Below, in pieces: positions 42,452 through 50,429 of a DNA stretch of 64,000 bases. Positions within the stretch are counted from its first letter, which is position 1. Every line of letters begins with the position of its first letter. The DNA is taken from assembly GCA_903895695.1 (NCBI GenBank), contig CAITUY010000177.1:59950-123949 (forward strand), in the 5' to 3' direction. This DNA is from an uncultured bacterium (GTDB lineage: Bacteria; Verrucomicrobiota; Kiritimatiellia; CAIKKV01; CAITUY01). The translations under genes were made by a program, and so were the position numbers. The notes under the pieces are model-generated. The model ran no database searches. It was not told the DNA's origin and worked only from the letters and a program-made list of their open reading frames with translations.

Positions 42452-44380
42452 ATGAAGCAGAAGACGTTGTGCAAACTTGAGGCCGTGCCGTTCACGCGAG
42501 TGCAGTTGGCGGACACTTTCTGGGCGCCGCGCGTGGAAACCAACCGGAGCGTGACGCTGCCGATGGAGTACCAGCAGTGCAAGGACACCGGCCGGATTGA
42601 CGCGTGGACGTGGTCCAAGGGGCAACCGAATGAGCCGCACATCTTCTGGGATTCGGATGTCGCGAAGTGGATCGAAGCCGCCGCCTACAGTCTGGCGACG
42701 CATCCGGACAAGACGCTGGAAGAGCAGATCGATGCCGCGGTCGAACTCATGGCCGCAGGGCAGGGCAAAGACGGTTACCTGAATTCGCACTTCTCGCGGG
42801 TCGAGCCCGAAAAACGGTGGAGCAATCTCCGCGACTGTCACGAGCTCTATTGCGCGGGTCACCTCATGGAAGGGGCGGTGGCCTACTACCAGGCCACGGG
42901 CAAGCGGGCCTTCATGGACGTCATGTGCCGGTATGCCGACTATATCGATGGCGTGTTCGGCCCGAAGCGGGACCAGAAGCGTGGCTATTGCGGTCACCCG
43001 GAGGTGGAACTGGCGCTGGTCAAACTCGCTCGGGCCACGGGGAACCGGCGTTATCTCGACCTTGCTACATTCTTTGTAAATGAACGCGGCCGGCAACCCA
43101 GCTACTATGACCTGGAGGCCAAGGCCCGCGGCGAGGATCCCGCGCGCGTCTGGTTCGGCAAGTACAGCTACCTGCAGGCCCACCAACCCTTGCGCGAACA
43201 GACTGAAGTGGTGGGCCACGCCGTACGCGCCATGTACATCTATTCCGGCATGGCCGACGTGGCCGCTGAGACCGGGGATCGGACTCTGCTGACCGCGCTG
43301 AAGCGGCTCTGGGACAACGTGACCGCCAAGCGGATGCACGTGACCGGCGGCCTGGGGCCAACCTGCCGGAACGAGGGATTCACCTTCGACTACGACCTGC
43401 CCAACGAGAACGCCTACGACGAAACCTGCGCCAACATCGCCCTGGTCTTCTGGGCGCACCGGATGCTCCACCTGGATCCGGAGGGCCGGTACGCCGACGT
43501 CATGGAACTGGCGCTCTACAACAGCGTGATCAGCGGTATTTCGCTGAGCGGCGACCATTTCTTCTACGCCAACCCGCTGGCCGCGCATCCCGGCGTGGAC
43601 CCGCACGGCTCGATCCAGGCCGCGGACTACCAGTACCGCCGCAGCGCCTGGTTCGGCTGCGCCTGCTGCCCGCCGAACATTGCGCGGCTGCTGTCCTCCT
43701 TCGGCGGCTACGTCTACTCGCAGGGCAAGGGCGAGGCCCGCGTGAATCTCTACGTGGCGGGTCGTGGCGAACTGGAGGTCGATGGCCAGCGCGTGGTGTT
43801 GCAGCAGAAGACGAAGTACCCGTGGGACGGGACGGTAACACTGACCGTAGAGCCAGCGACCCCTGCCGTGTTCGCGGTGGCGCTCCGCATCCCGGGTTGG
43901 TGCCGCGGCGCCCGAATCAAGGTCAACGGCCGGTCCGTTCCCGTGCGTGCCGACAAGGGCTATGCCCGCATCGTCCGGCGCTGGACCGCGGGCGACCGGG
44001 TCGAGCTGTCCATGCCCATGCCGGTGGAACGAATCGAGGCCCACCCGCGCGTCCGCCAGGATGCCGGCCGCGTCGCGCTTCAGCGCGGACCGGTGGTCTA
44101 CTGCCTGGAGGAAGTGGACAACGGCCGCGACCTGAGCGATGTGGTGCTTCCGCGCTCAGCCAGGCTGACGCCTAAGTTCGAGCGTGGCCTGCTCGGCGGG
44201 GTCGTGGTACTCAAGGGCAAGGCGCAGCGGCGCGATCCGTCAGCCTGGGCGGGCCGTCTCTATGGCGCGGACGCGACGCCTCGCCGGAATGCCGCGATCA
44301 AGGCTGTCCCCTACGCTGTCTGGGCCAATCGCCAGCCCGGTGAGATGCTGGTGTGGCTGTTGGACGGCGGCAACCGATAG
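42452..44380 (+). CDS. GH127 beta-L-arabinofuranosidase-like protein
   Basis: A 642-residue protein from ATG 42452 after AGGAGA. Family features are strong: a catalytic acid/base Glu308 in CRNEGFTF, then zinc/nucleophile residues Glu324 and Cys326 in YDETCANIA, and Cys403/405/406 in GCACCPPNIARL, which match the Cys3-Glu zinc site of Bifidobacterium HypBA1 with identical spacing. It cleaves terminal beta-L-arabinofuranosides. There is no signal peptide, so it acts on imported oligosaccharides. It opens the second carbohydrate locus. Confidence 0.85.
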   Translation: MKQKTLCKLEAVPFTRVQLADTFWAPRVETNRSVTLPMEYQQCKDTGRIDAWTWSKGQPNEPHIFWDSDVAKWIEAAAYSLATHPDKTLEEQIDAAVELMAAGQGKDGYLNSHFSRVEPEKRWSNLRDCHELYCAGHLMEGAVAYYQATGKRAFMDVMCRYADYIDGVFGPKRDQKRGYCGHPEVELALVKLARATGNRRYLDLATFFVNERGRQPSYYDLEAKARGEDPARVWFGKYSYLQAHQPLREQTEVVGHAVRAMYIYSGMADVAAETGDRTLLTALKRLWDNVTAKRMHVTGGLGPTCRNEGFTFDYDLPNENAYDETCANIALVFWAHRMLHLDPEGRYADVMELALYNSVISGISLSGDHFFYANPLAAHPGVDPHGSIQAADYQYRRSAWFGCACCPPNIARLLSSFGGYVYSQGKGEARVNLYVAGRGELEVDGQRVVLQQKTKYPWDGTVTLTVEPATPAVFAVALRIPGWCRGARIKVNGRSVPVRADKGYARIVRRWTAGDRVELSMPMPVERIEAHPRVRQDAGRVALQRGPVVYCLEEVDNGRDLSDVVLPRSARLTPKFERGLLGGVVVLKGKAQRRDPSAWAGRLYGADATPRRNAAIKAVPYAVWANRQPGEMLVWLLDGGNR

Positions 44381-44407
44381 GGCGGCCGCACGACTTCTCA
44401 GCCGCTA

Positions 44408-44469
44408 CCGGCCAGGGACGGCCGGCTCCAAGGCCTGGAATTCACATGGAGCCGGCGGTCCTCCGCCGG
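44408..44469 (+). other. Overlapping hairpins after GH127
   Basis: Three hairpins share bases: CCGGCC/GGCCGG (44408-44425), GCCGGCTCCA/TGGAGCCGGC (44421-44430 and 44447-44456), and CCGGCGG/CCGCCGG (44452-44469). They are partly mutually exclusive. No T-tract follows. A terminator, an attenuator or a repeat element is possible. Confidence 0.4.
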
Positions 44470-44663
44470 TAGCCCGCCCTGCTCCTGTCAAGTCCGACAG
44501 GTTGCCGATGCCATATCCGCGCCCCGATTCAGGAATGACGGTGCCCAGGGAGCGCTGGCAAGGACAGCCCCGAGACTAGTGGGGCTCAACGCACGGGTTA
44601 TGTCCGCTTCCCCTCATTCCATCGGTGATGGTAAAGTATTCGGCTCGAACGAGGAATCAGGAG

Positions 44664-46841
44664 ATGGCGTCAATTAAACCCAGCAGTGCGGCGACGGTCC
44701 GTACGGAAGCCATTCGGCAGCGTATTCTCAACGCCAAGGCGTTGCGAGGCGGCGCCGGCTCGATGCCGGACGAGCAACGCGTGCTCGCCGATGCCGCGGC
44801 CTTGCGGGCCTCGGAGGGGAAGCCCTGGCCGCTGAGGTGCGGCCTGCGCACGCACCGGCGGCTGACGTCGCTTGCGCTGGCGATGGACGACCACGACTTG
44901 CTGGCAGGTCGGCCGGCCGGGAATCCCGACTGGCTGCCGGTCAAGGCCGGCGGCCGGATTCCGGACCGGGACTATGATGCCGCGTGGAATTACTTGGCGA
45001 CCTTCGGGCCCACGCCGGGCCAGACCGGACACTGCGAGCCGGATTTGAGCGTGATCCTTGCCGCCGGACTCGACGGCCTGCGGCAGCGGATCCGTGACCG
45101 GCGGCTGACGGCGCCGGGCGCGCAGGCGAAGACGCTGGATGGGTTCCTTGAGGCGCTGGACGGCTTCAGCGCGCTGATCCTCAATGCCGCGGCCGGCATC
45201 GATACGGCGGCGGCAATTGCCGCCACGCCCGAGCGCCGCCGGGAACTGACGGTCCTGGCCGCGGCCTGCCGGCAGATTGCACACGGGCCACCGCGAACGT
45301 TTTATGAAGCCATTCAGTTGCTGTGGTTCGTGCTGCTGGGCGTTTCGTACGGCGACCAGGTCTGGCTTGTCGTGCCCGGCCGCATGGACCGGTCGCTGGC
45401 GCCGTTCTACGAACGCGATCTGGCGGCTGGCGTCCTGACCGAAGACCGGGCGCTGGAATTGGTTGAGGCGCTGTACTTCCTGATCAACGATTATGTATCC
45501 GACGGCCTGGCTATGTCAGTGATGGTCGGCGGGCGCGATGCCGACGGACGGGACACGACCAACGCGCTCTCCTATATCTGCCTGGAGGCGCTGCGGCGGA
45601 CCCGCCTCGTCTACCCCACGGTCGGGATCTGCTGGCACGCCGGCACGCCGGAGGCGCTGACCGACCTGGCCGTAGACCTGATCTCACAGGGTTATGCCAC
45701 GCCGGCCTTCTTCGGCGACGAGACCATTAAGCAAGGGCTTCGGAGCTACGGGGTGCCGGCCGCGGACTCCGGTCATTACATCAATTCCACCTGCGTCGAA
45801 ATCACCCCGTCGGGCGGCAGCAACATCTGGGTGGCTTCGCCCTATTTCAGCACCTGCCGGCTTCTGCTCGACGAACTGGCCGACCAGGCGCGCCGGGGCG
45901 CGGCCGCGGCGACGACGTTCGAGGCGTTCCTTGACGCCTATCTGAAGCGACTGGGGGGCGAAATTTCCGTCCAAGTGGCCGACGTCAACCGCGATCGGGA
46001 GTTGCGGCAGCAGCACGGCGGAAAGCCGTTGCAGAGCATTTTCACCCGCGATTGCATCGAGCGGGCGCGCGACATCGACGATGGCGGCGCCCGGTACAAC
46101 TGGGCAGAATGTTCCTTCGTGGGGCTGGCCAATCTGGCTGATTCGCTCCACGTGATCCGCGAAGAGGTCTACACGCGGCGCACGCAGACGCTGGCCGGCT
46201 TGCACGCGGTGCTGGCTGCCGATTTCGCAGGTCATGAAGCCGAACGCCTGCGCTTCGCCAACGCGTACCCGAAATACGGGAACGGGTGCGAGGCCGTCGA
46301 CGCGTTGGTCGGCGAGGTCGTGCGGGCGATCCGGGACGAATGCGGACGGCACCGGATACAGCCGGACGGCAGCCCGTTCGTGCCCGGCGCATTCTGCTGG
46401 ATCATGCATGAGCGGCTGGGCGCCGAGTGCGGCGCGACGCCCGACGGGCGCCGCGCCGGGCTGCCGTTCGCCGACGGCGGCGGGCCGGCGCAGGGCCGGG
46501 AGCGCCAGGGGCCGACGGCGGCCATTCTATCGACTACTTCCTGGGACCACGCGCCGATGATCGGCGGTGTCGCGTTCAACATCAAGTTCAGCCGATCGCT
46601 CTTCCAGAATCCCGAGGCGGTGAAGCGCCTGCGCGACCTGGTGGTGACGTACCTACGGCGCGGCGGGTTCGAGGTCCAGGTCAACATCGTGGACCACGAC
46701 ACCCTGCGGCAAGCCAAGGCGCACCCGGACCAGTATCGCGACCTGGTCGTGCGCATCGGCGGTTACACGGATTACTTTACGCGCCTGTCTCCCGCCATGC
46801 AGGATGAGGTCATGCGCCGCACGGAGTTTGACGCCGTATGA
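44664..46841 (+). CDS. Glycyl radical enzyme (GRE2), with activase downstream
   Basis: A 725-residue protein from ATG 44664 after GAGGAATCAGGAG; a longer start at 44625 is less likely. Active-site Cys377 is in NSTCVEITPSG (Cys-X-Glu as in diol dehydratases). The glycyl loop is VRIGGYTDYF with Gly700 at its centre. Its stop overlaps the activase start by ATGA. The C-x-E motif suggests C-O or C-X bond cleavage on a small polyol or sugar-derived compound. The reaction cannot be fixed from sequence. Confidence 0.85.
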   Translation: MASIKPSSAATVRTEAIRQRILNAKALRGGAGSMPDEQRVLADAAALRASEGKPWPLRCGLRTHRRLTSLALAMDDHDLLAGRPAGNPDWLPVKAGGRIPDRDYDAAWNYLATFGPTPGQTGHCEPDLSVILAAGLDGLRQRIRDRRLTAPGAQAKTLDGFLEALDGFSALILNAAAGIDTAAAIAATPERRRELTVLAAACRQIAHGPPRTFYEAIQLLWFVLLGVSYGDQVWLVVPGRMDRSLAPFYERDLAAGVLTEDRALELVEALYFLINDYVSDGLAMSVMVGGRDADGRDTTNALSYICLEALRRTRLVYPTVGICWHAGTPEALTDLAVDLISQGYATPAFFGDETIKQGLRSYGVPAADSGHYINSTCVEITPSGGSNIWVASPYFSTCRLLLDELADQARRGAAAATTFEAFLDAYLKRLGGEISVQVADVNRDRELRQQHGGKPLQSIFTRDCIERARDIDDGGARYNWAECSFVGLANLADSLHVIREEVYTRRTQTLAGLHAVLAADFAGHEAERLRFANAYPKYGNGCEAVDALVGEVVRAIRDECGRHRIQPDGSPFVPGAFCWIMHERLGAECGATPDGRRAGLPFADGGGPAQGRERQGPTAAILSTTSWDHAPMIGGVAFNIKFSRSLFQNPEAVKRLRDLVVTYLRRGGFEVQVNIVDHDTLRQAKAHPDQYRDLVVRIGGYTDYFTRLSPAMQDEVMRRTEFDAV

Positions 46842-47785
46842 GCGCTGACCCGGGTGCCCCGAAAGCCGCTATGCCGGACGCCCCTCTGGGTCGCATTTTC
46901 GACATCCAGAAGTTCGCGATCCATGACGGACCGGGTATCCGTACGACGGTCTTCCTGAAAGGCTGCCCCTTGCAGTGCGCGTGGTGTCACAACCCCGAAT
47001 CGCAGGAAAGCGCCGTCGAGATTTCACTCATTCCCGAGAAGTGCATCGGGTGCGGCTATTGCTTTACGGCCTGCCCGCAGGCGTGTCATGTGACGGAGGA
47101 CGGGCAGCGCAAATTCCGCCGCGAGCTGTGCGCCCGGTGTGGCACGTGCGCGGCCCAGTGCTATGCCCGCGCGCTGGAGGTAGTCGGCAAGGACATGACG
47201 GTGGCGGACGCGCTGCAGGAAGTCCTCAAAGACCGGCCGTTCTACGAAACGTCAGGCGGCGGCATGACGCTTTCCGGCGGCGAGCCAATGGCGCAGTTCG
47301 CCTTCACACTGGCGCTGGTGCGGGCGGCCAAGGAGGCGGGTCTGCATGTGTGCCTGGAGACCTCGGGATTCGCGCCCTGGTCCCAGTACGAGCAACTGCT
47401 GGGCACGGTGGATCTGTTCCTGTACGACTACAAGGAGTCGGATCCGGCCCGGCATCGCGAGTTCACGGGAGTTCCGTCCGAATCGATTCTCGACAACCTG
47501 CGACGCCTGGACGAGCGCGGCGCGGCGCTCGTGCTGCGCTGCCCCATCATCCCCGGCTACAACGCGCGGGACGATCATTTCCGGGCGATTGCGGTCCTGG
47601 CCAATCGTTTGCCTCATGTGCAGGAAATCAACTTGATGCCGTACCACCCTCTGGGTGCATCCAAGGAGGCGCGGTTGGGCAAGAGCGGCCGTTTTCCGGC
47701 CACGGGATTCCCTGACGAGGCCGAGGTCAGTCGTTGGTTGGAAGTCGTGGCCGCCCACACCCGCGTGCCCGTCAAACGGGCGTGA
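46838..47785 (+). CDS. Glycyl radical enzyme activase (radical SAM)
   Basis: A 315-residue protein. Radical-SAM CX3CX2C is GCPLQCAWC (Cys43, 47, 50). Two ferredoxin-like clusters follow: CIGCGYCFTAC (Cys69, 72, 75, 79) and CARCGTCAAQC (Cys98, 101, 104, 108). This three-cluster architecture is that of dehydratase-type activases rather than PflA. GGGMTLSGGEP is the SAM-binding region. It reduces SAM to form the glycyl radical on GRE2 and possibly on the other two GREs. Confidence 0.9.
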   Translation: MSADPGAPKAAMPDAPLGRIFDIQKFAIHDGPGIRTTVFLKGCPLQCAWCHNPESQESAVEISLIPEKCIGCGYCFTACPQACHVTEDGQRKFRRELCARCGTCAAQCYARALEVVGKDMTVADALQEVLKDRPFYETSGGGMTLSGGEPMAQFAFTLALVRAAKEAGLHVCLETSGFAPWSQYEQLLGTVDLFLYDYKESDPARHREFTGVPSESILDNLRRLDERGAALVLRCPIIPGYNARDDHFRAIAVLANRLPHVQEINLMPYHPLGASKEARLGKSGRFPATGFPDEAEVSRWLEVVAAHTRVPVKRA

Positions 47786-47808
47786 GTGACGCCCAGAGGG
47801 CATAACCC

Positions 47809-49332
47809 ATGGCAACCCAAAACCAGAATGTTCTGTTCGTGGTGTCGGACCAGCACCTCGCGACCTGTATGGGTTGCGAGGGGCATCCGCAGGCCATCAC
47901 GCCCAACATGGACCGCTTGGCCCATCAGGGTGTGCGTTTCGCGACAGCCTATACCCAGAATACGATCTGCACCCCCAGCCGCGTCAGCCTGCTTTCGGGA
48001 CAGTACTGTCACAACCACGGTTACTACGGGTTGTCTGGGCCGTGCCCCGACCGGTTGCCGGGTTTCCTGGGTCATTTCCGGACGCACGGCTATCGCACGG
48101 CGGGCATCGGCAAGCTGCACACGCCCAACGATCCCCTTGACTGGGTCAGTGGTCAGGTCGATCTCTACGACGAGTGCTACGACTACGGCAGCGATTTCGA
48201 AGGCTGCTCGCCCTACTTCCGGTACCTGGACCGGCTCGGCTTGCGGGATAAGGAAGACAGCATCCGGTTGCCGGAATTCCCCGGCGCGCAACAGGACGAC
48301 GGCCGACCCTCGCAGTTGCCTTACGAACATAGCGTTGAGGGCTGGTGCGTGCAGCAGGCCACGCAGTTCATCGATGAAGCCCGGGCCGCCGGCAAACCAT
48401 TCTGCATGGAAGTGTCGCTGCCGCGGCCACATCAGTGCTATACGCCGGACCGGAGATTCTGGGACCTGTACCCGGCCGACTTGGCGTTGCCGCCCACAAT
48501 CGACCAGGGTGCCTCGCACCGGCCACCGCATTTCCGGGCCATGGTGGAGCACGCCAAGCGGTGGGAGGGGCTCATCGAACCCAAAGGCGTCGAGCACGTC
48601 CGGCGGCGTGTGTGGCGCGCGTATCTGGCCTGCATCACCCAAGTTGACCACGCCCTGGGTCAGTTGCTCGACCATCTTGACAGGACCGGCCTTGCGGAGA
48701 ACACGGTGGTCATCTACGGCAGCGACCACGGCGCCTATTCGGGCACGCACGGAGTTCCCGAAAAGGCGCCGGGCATCTGCTCGGAGTCTGTCTGCCGGGT
48801 ACCGTATATCTGGCGCGCGCCCGGCGTGACAAAGGCCGGTCACGTCTCCGGGCAACTCGTTGAGAATGTCGATCTTGCGCCAACGATCACGGCGCTATGC
48901 GGTTTGCCGCCCATGGAAACGACGGATGGCCGGAACATCACGGGGCTGCTGCAAGGCGACGACCGGCCGGTCCGTACCGTCGCCGTCACGGAGAACGTTT
49001 GGAGCAAGTCGGTCCGATGGGACGATTGGCGTTTCGTCCACTATCAACCGGAGATGTTCGGCAGCCGGGACTATGGCGAGTTGTACAATATCCGAAGCGA
49101 TCCGAACGAGACGCGGAACCTGTTCGCCGACCCCTCGCGCCAGGACATGGTGGCGGAGGGCCGGAAGCGACTGCTGGAATGGCTGATCGGCACCACCCGC
49201 GTCACCACCGTGTGGCCGGCCATTGATTACTCAAAATCGCCCTACGATTATCGGACGGCCGGCGACGGCAAAGAGTCCAACCTGGCCGGGCCCGCCTGGC
49301 GCGCCGCGAGGAATCAGTTGAACTACCTGTGA
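47809..49332 (+). CDS. Type I sulfatase
   Basis: A 507-residue protein. The sulfatase core includes NVLFVVSDQH at the N-terminus and the CTPSR sequence at Cys54, the site converted to formylglycine by a separate maturase. No signal peptide is visible, so it appears cytoplasmic. The calcium-binding loop and VIYGSDHG region are present. It sits between the GRE activase and a URO-D-like gene, linking desulfation to the radical enzyme. Confidence 0.85.
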   Translation: MATQNQNVLFVVSDQHLATCMGCEGHPQAITPNMDRLAHQGVRFATAYTQNTICTPSRVSLLSGQYCHNHGYYGLSGPCPDRLPGFLGHFRTHGYRTAGIGKLHTPNDPLDWVSGQVDLYDECYDYGSDFEGCSPYFRYLDRLGLRDKEDSIRLPEFPGAQQDDGRPSQLPYEHSVEGWCVQQATQFIDEARAAGKPFCMEVSLPRPHQCYTPDRRFWDLYPADLALPPTIDQGASHRPPHFRAMVEHAKRWEGLIEPKGVEHVRRRVWRAYLACITQVDHALGQLLDHLDRTGLAENTVVIYGSDHGAYSGTHGVPEKAPGICSESVCRVPYIWRAPGVTKAGHVSGQLVENVDLAPTITALCGLPPMETTDGRNITGLLQGDDRPVRTVAVTENVWSKSVRWDDWRFVHYQPEMFGSRDYGELYNIRSDPNETRNLFADPSRQDMVAEGRKRLLEWLIGTTRVTTVWPAIDYSKSPYDYRTAGDGKESNLAGPAWRAARNQLNYL

Positions 49333-49361
49333 TGGGTGAAAAATGAACGAGGAGCCAAAGC

Positions 49362-50420
49362 ATGCAATCCCGCGCACGAGTCACCCTGGCCCTGCAGCAT
49401 AAGGAAGCCGACCGTATTGCGATCCACGACGGACTGTGGGCCACAACCGCGGATCGCTGGCACCGCGAGGGGATGCCTGCTGATAAGTCCGATTCTGCGT
49501 ACTTCGGCTGGGAGTTCGCCGGGTTCGGCGGCGATGTGACCTTGCAGTTGCCAACCCAGTGCATCGAGGAGACCGGCGACTACAGGATCACCAAAGGGTC
49601 TGACGGCGCCGTCGTCAAGAACTGGAAGGGCCAGTCGTCGACCCCGGAGATGATCGAGTTCACCGTGAGGACCCGCGCCGACTGGGAGGCCCTCAAGTCG
49701 CGCATGACGTGGAACGACACGCGCGGCGACTGGCCGGGGCAGCTCAAGGACTATGAAGAGGCGCAGCGATTAGGGCTCTTCACGTTTGCCAGCTTCTACA
49801 CTGGGTTCACCCGCACCTGTGACATGTGCGGCACGGATACCGTGCTCATGGCCATGGCTGACGACCCCGGGTGGGTGCAGGACATGTTGATGACCCGCGC
49901 TGAGCTCTGCGTCCAAATCGCCGAACGGATGATGGCGCGCGGGTTCGACTTCGATGCGGGATGGATCTGGGACGACTTGGGCTTCAAGCAGCGCAGTTTC
50001 TTTTCCACCGACATGTACCGTGAACTGGTGATGCCGGCGCACAGGCTGGTATGCGAGGCCTTCAAGGCACGCGGTAAGTTCATGATTCTCCACAGTTGCG
50101 GCTACATCATGGAACTGGCGCCGCTGATCATTGAGACCGGCTTCGATTGCCTCCAGCCGATCGAGGTGAAGGCCGGCAACGACATGCTCGCCCTCAAACG
50201 GCTGTATGGGGATAAGCTGAGTTTCATGGGCGGCATCGACGTGCGCGCCATGGCCGATCCGGATCCGGCGGTCATCGAACGGGAAATCGCCGGCAAGATT
50301 CCGATCATGAAACACGGTGGGGGTTACATCTACCATTCCGATCACTCTGTGCCGGACAACGTGAGCTTCCCGCAGTACAACCGGGTGCGCGAATTGGTGG
50401 CGCTGCACGGGAGCTACTGA
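49362..50420 (+). CDS. URO-D/MtaA-type methyltransferase family protein
   Basis: A 352-residue protein starting MQSRARVTLALQHKEADRI after GAGGAGCC. It has the URO-D barrel and a zinc-like site HSCG (His244, Cys246) with Cys263 in GFDCLQP, as in corrinoid methyltransferases such as MtaA. It is not the haem-pathway HemE. Its role in the sulfatase/GRE locus is unknown; a methyl or carbon-group transfer to cobalamin is a reasonable guess. Confidence 0.65.
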   Translation: MQSRARVTLALQHKEADRIAIHDGLWATTADRWHREGMPADKSDSAYFGWEFAGFGGDVTLQLPTQCIEETGDYRITKGSDGAVVKNWKGQSSTPEMIEFTVRTRADWEALKSRMTWNDTRGDWPGQLKDYEEAQRLGLFTFASFYTGFTRTCDMCGTDTVLMAMADDPGWVQDMLMTRAELCVQIAERMMARGFDFDAGWIWDDLGFKQRSFFSTDMYRELVMPAHRLVCEAFKARGKFMILHSCGYIMELAPLIIETGFDCLQPIEVKAGNDMLALKRLYGDKLSFMGGIDVRAMADPDPAVIEREIAGKIPIMKHGGGYIYHSDHSVPDNVSFPQYNRVRELVALHGSY

Positions 50421-50429
50421 CCGGTCCGA

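Noticed and set aside
49362..50420. Reading the URO-D-like gene as hemE
   Set aside because: The HSCG/Cys zinc-type motif and the carbohydrate-locus context fit MtaA-type methyltransferases rather than the haem enzyme.
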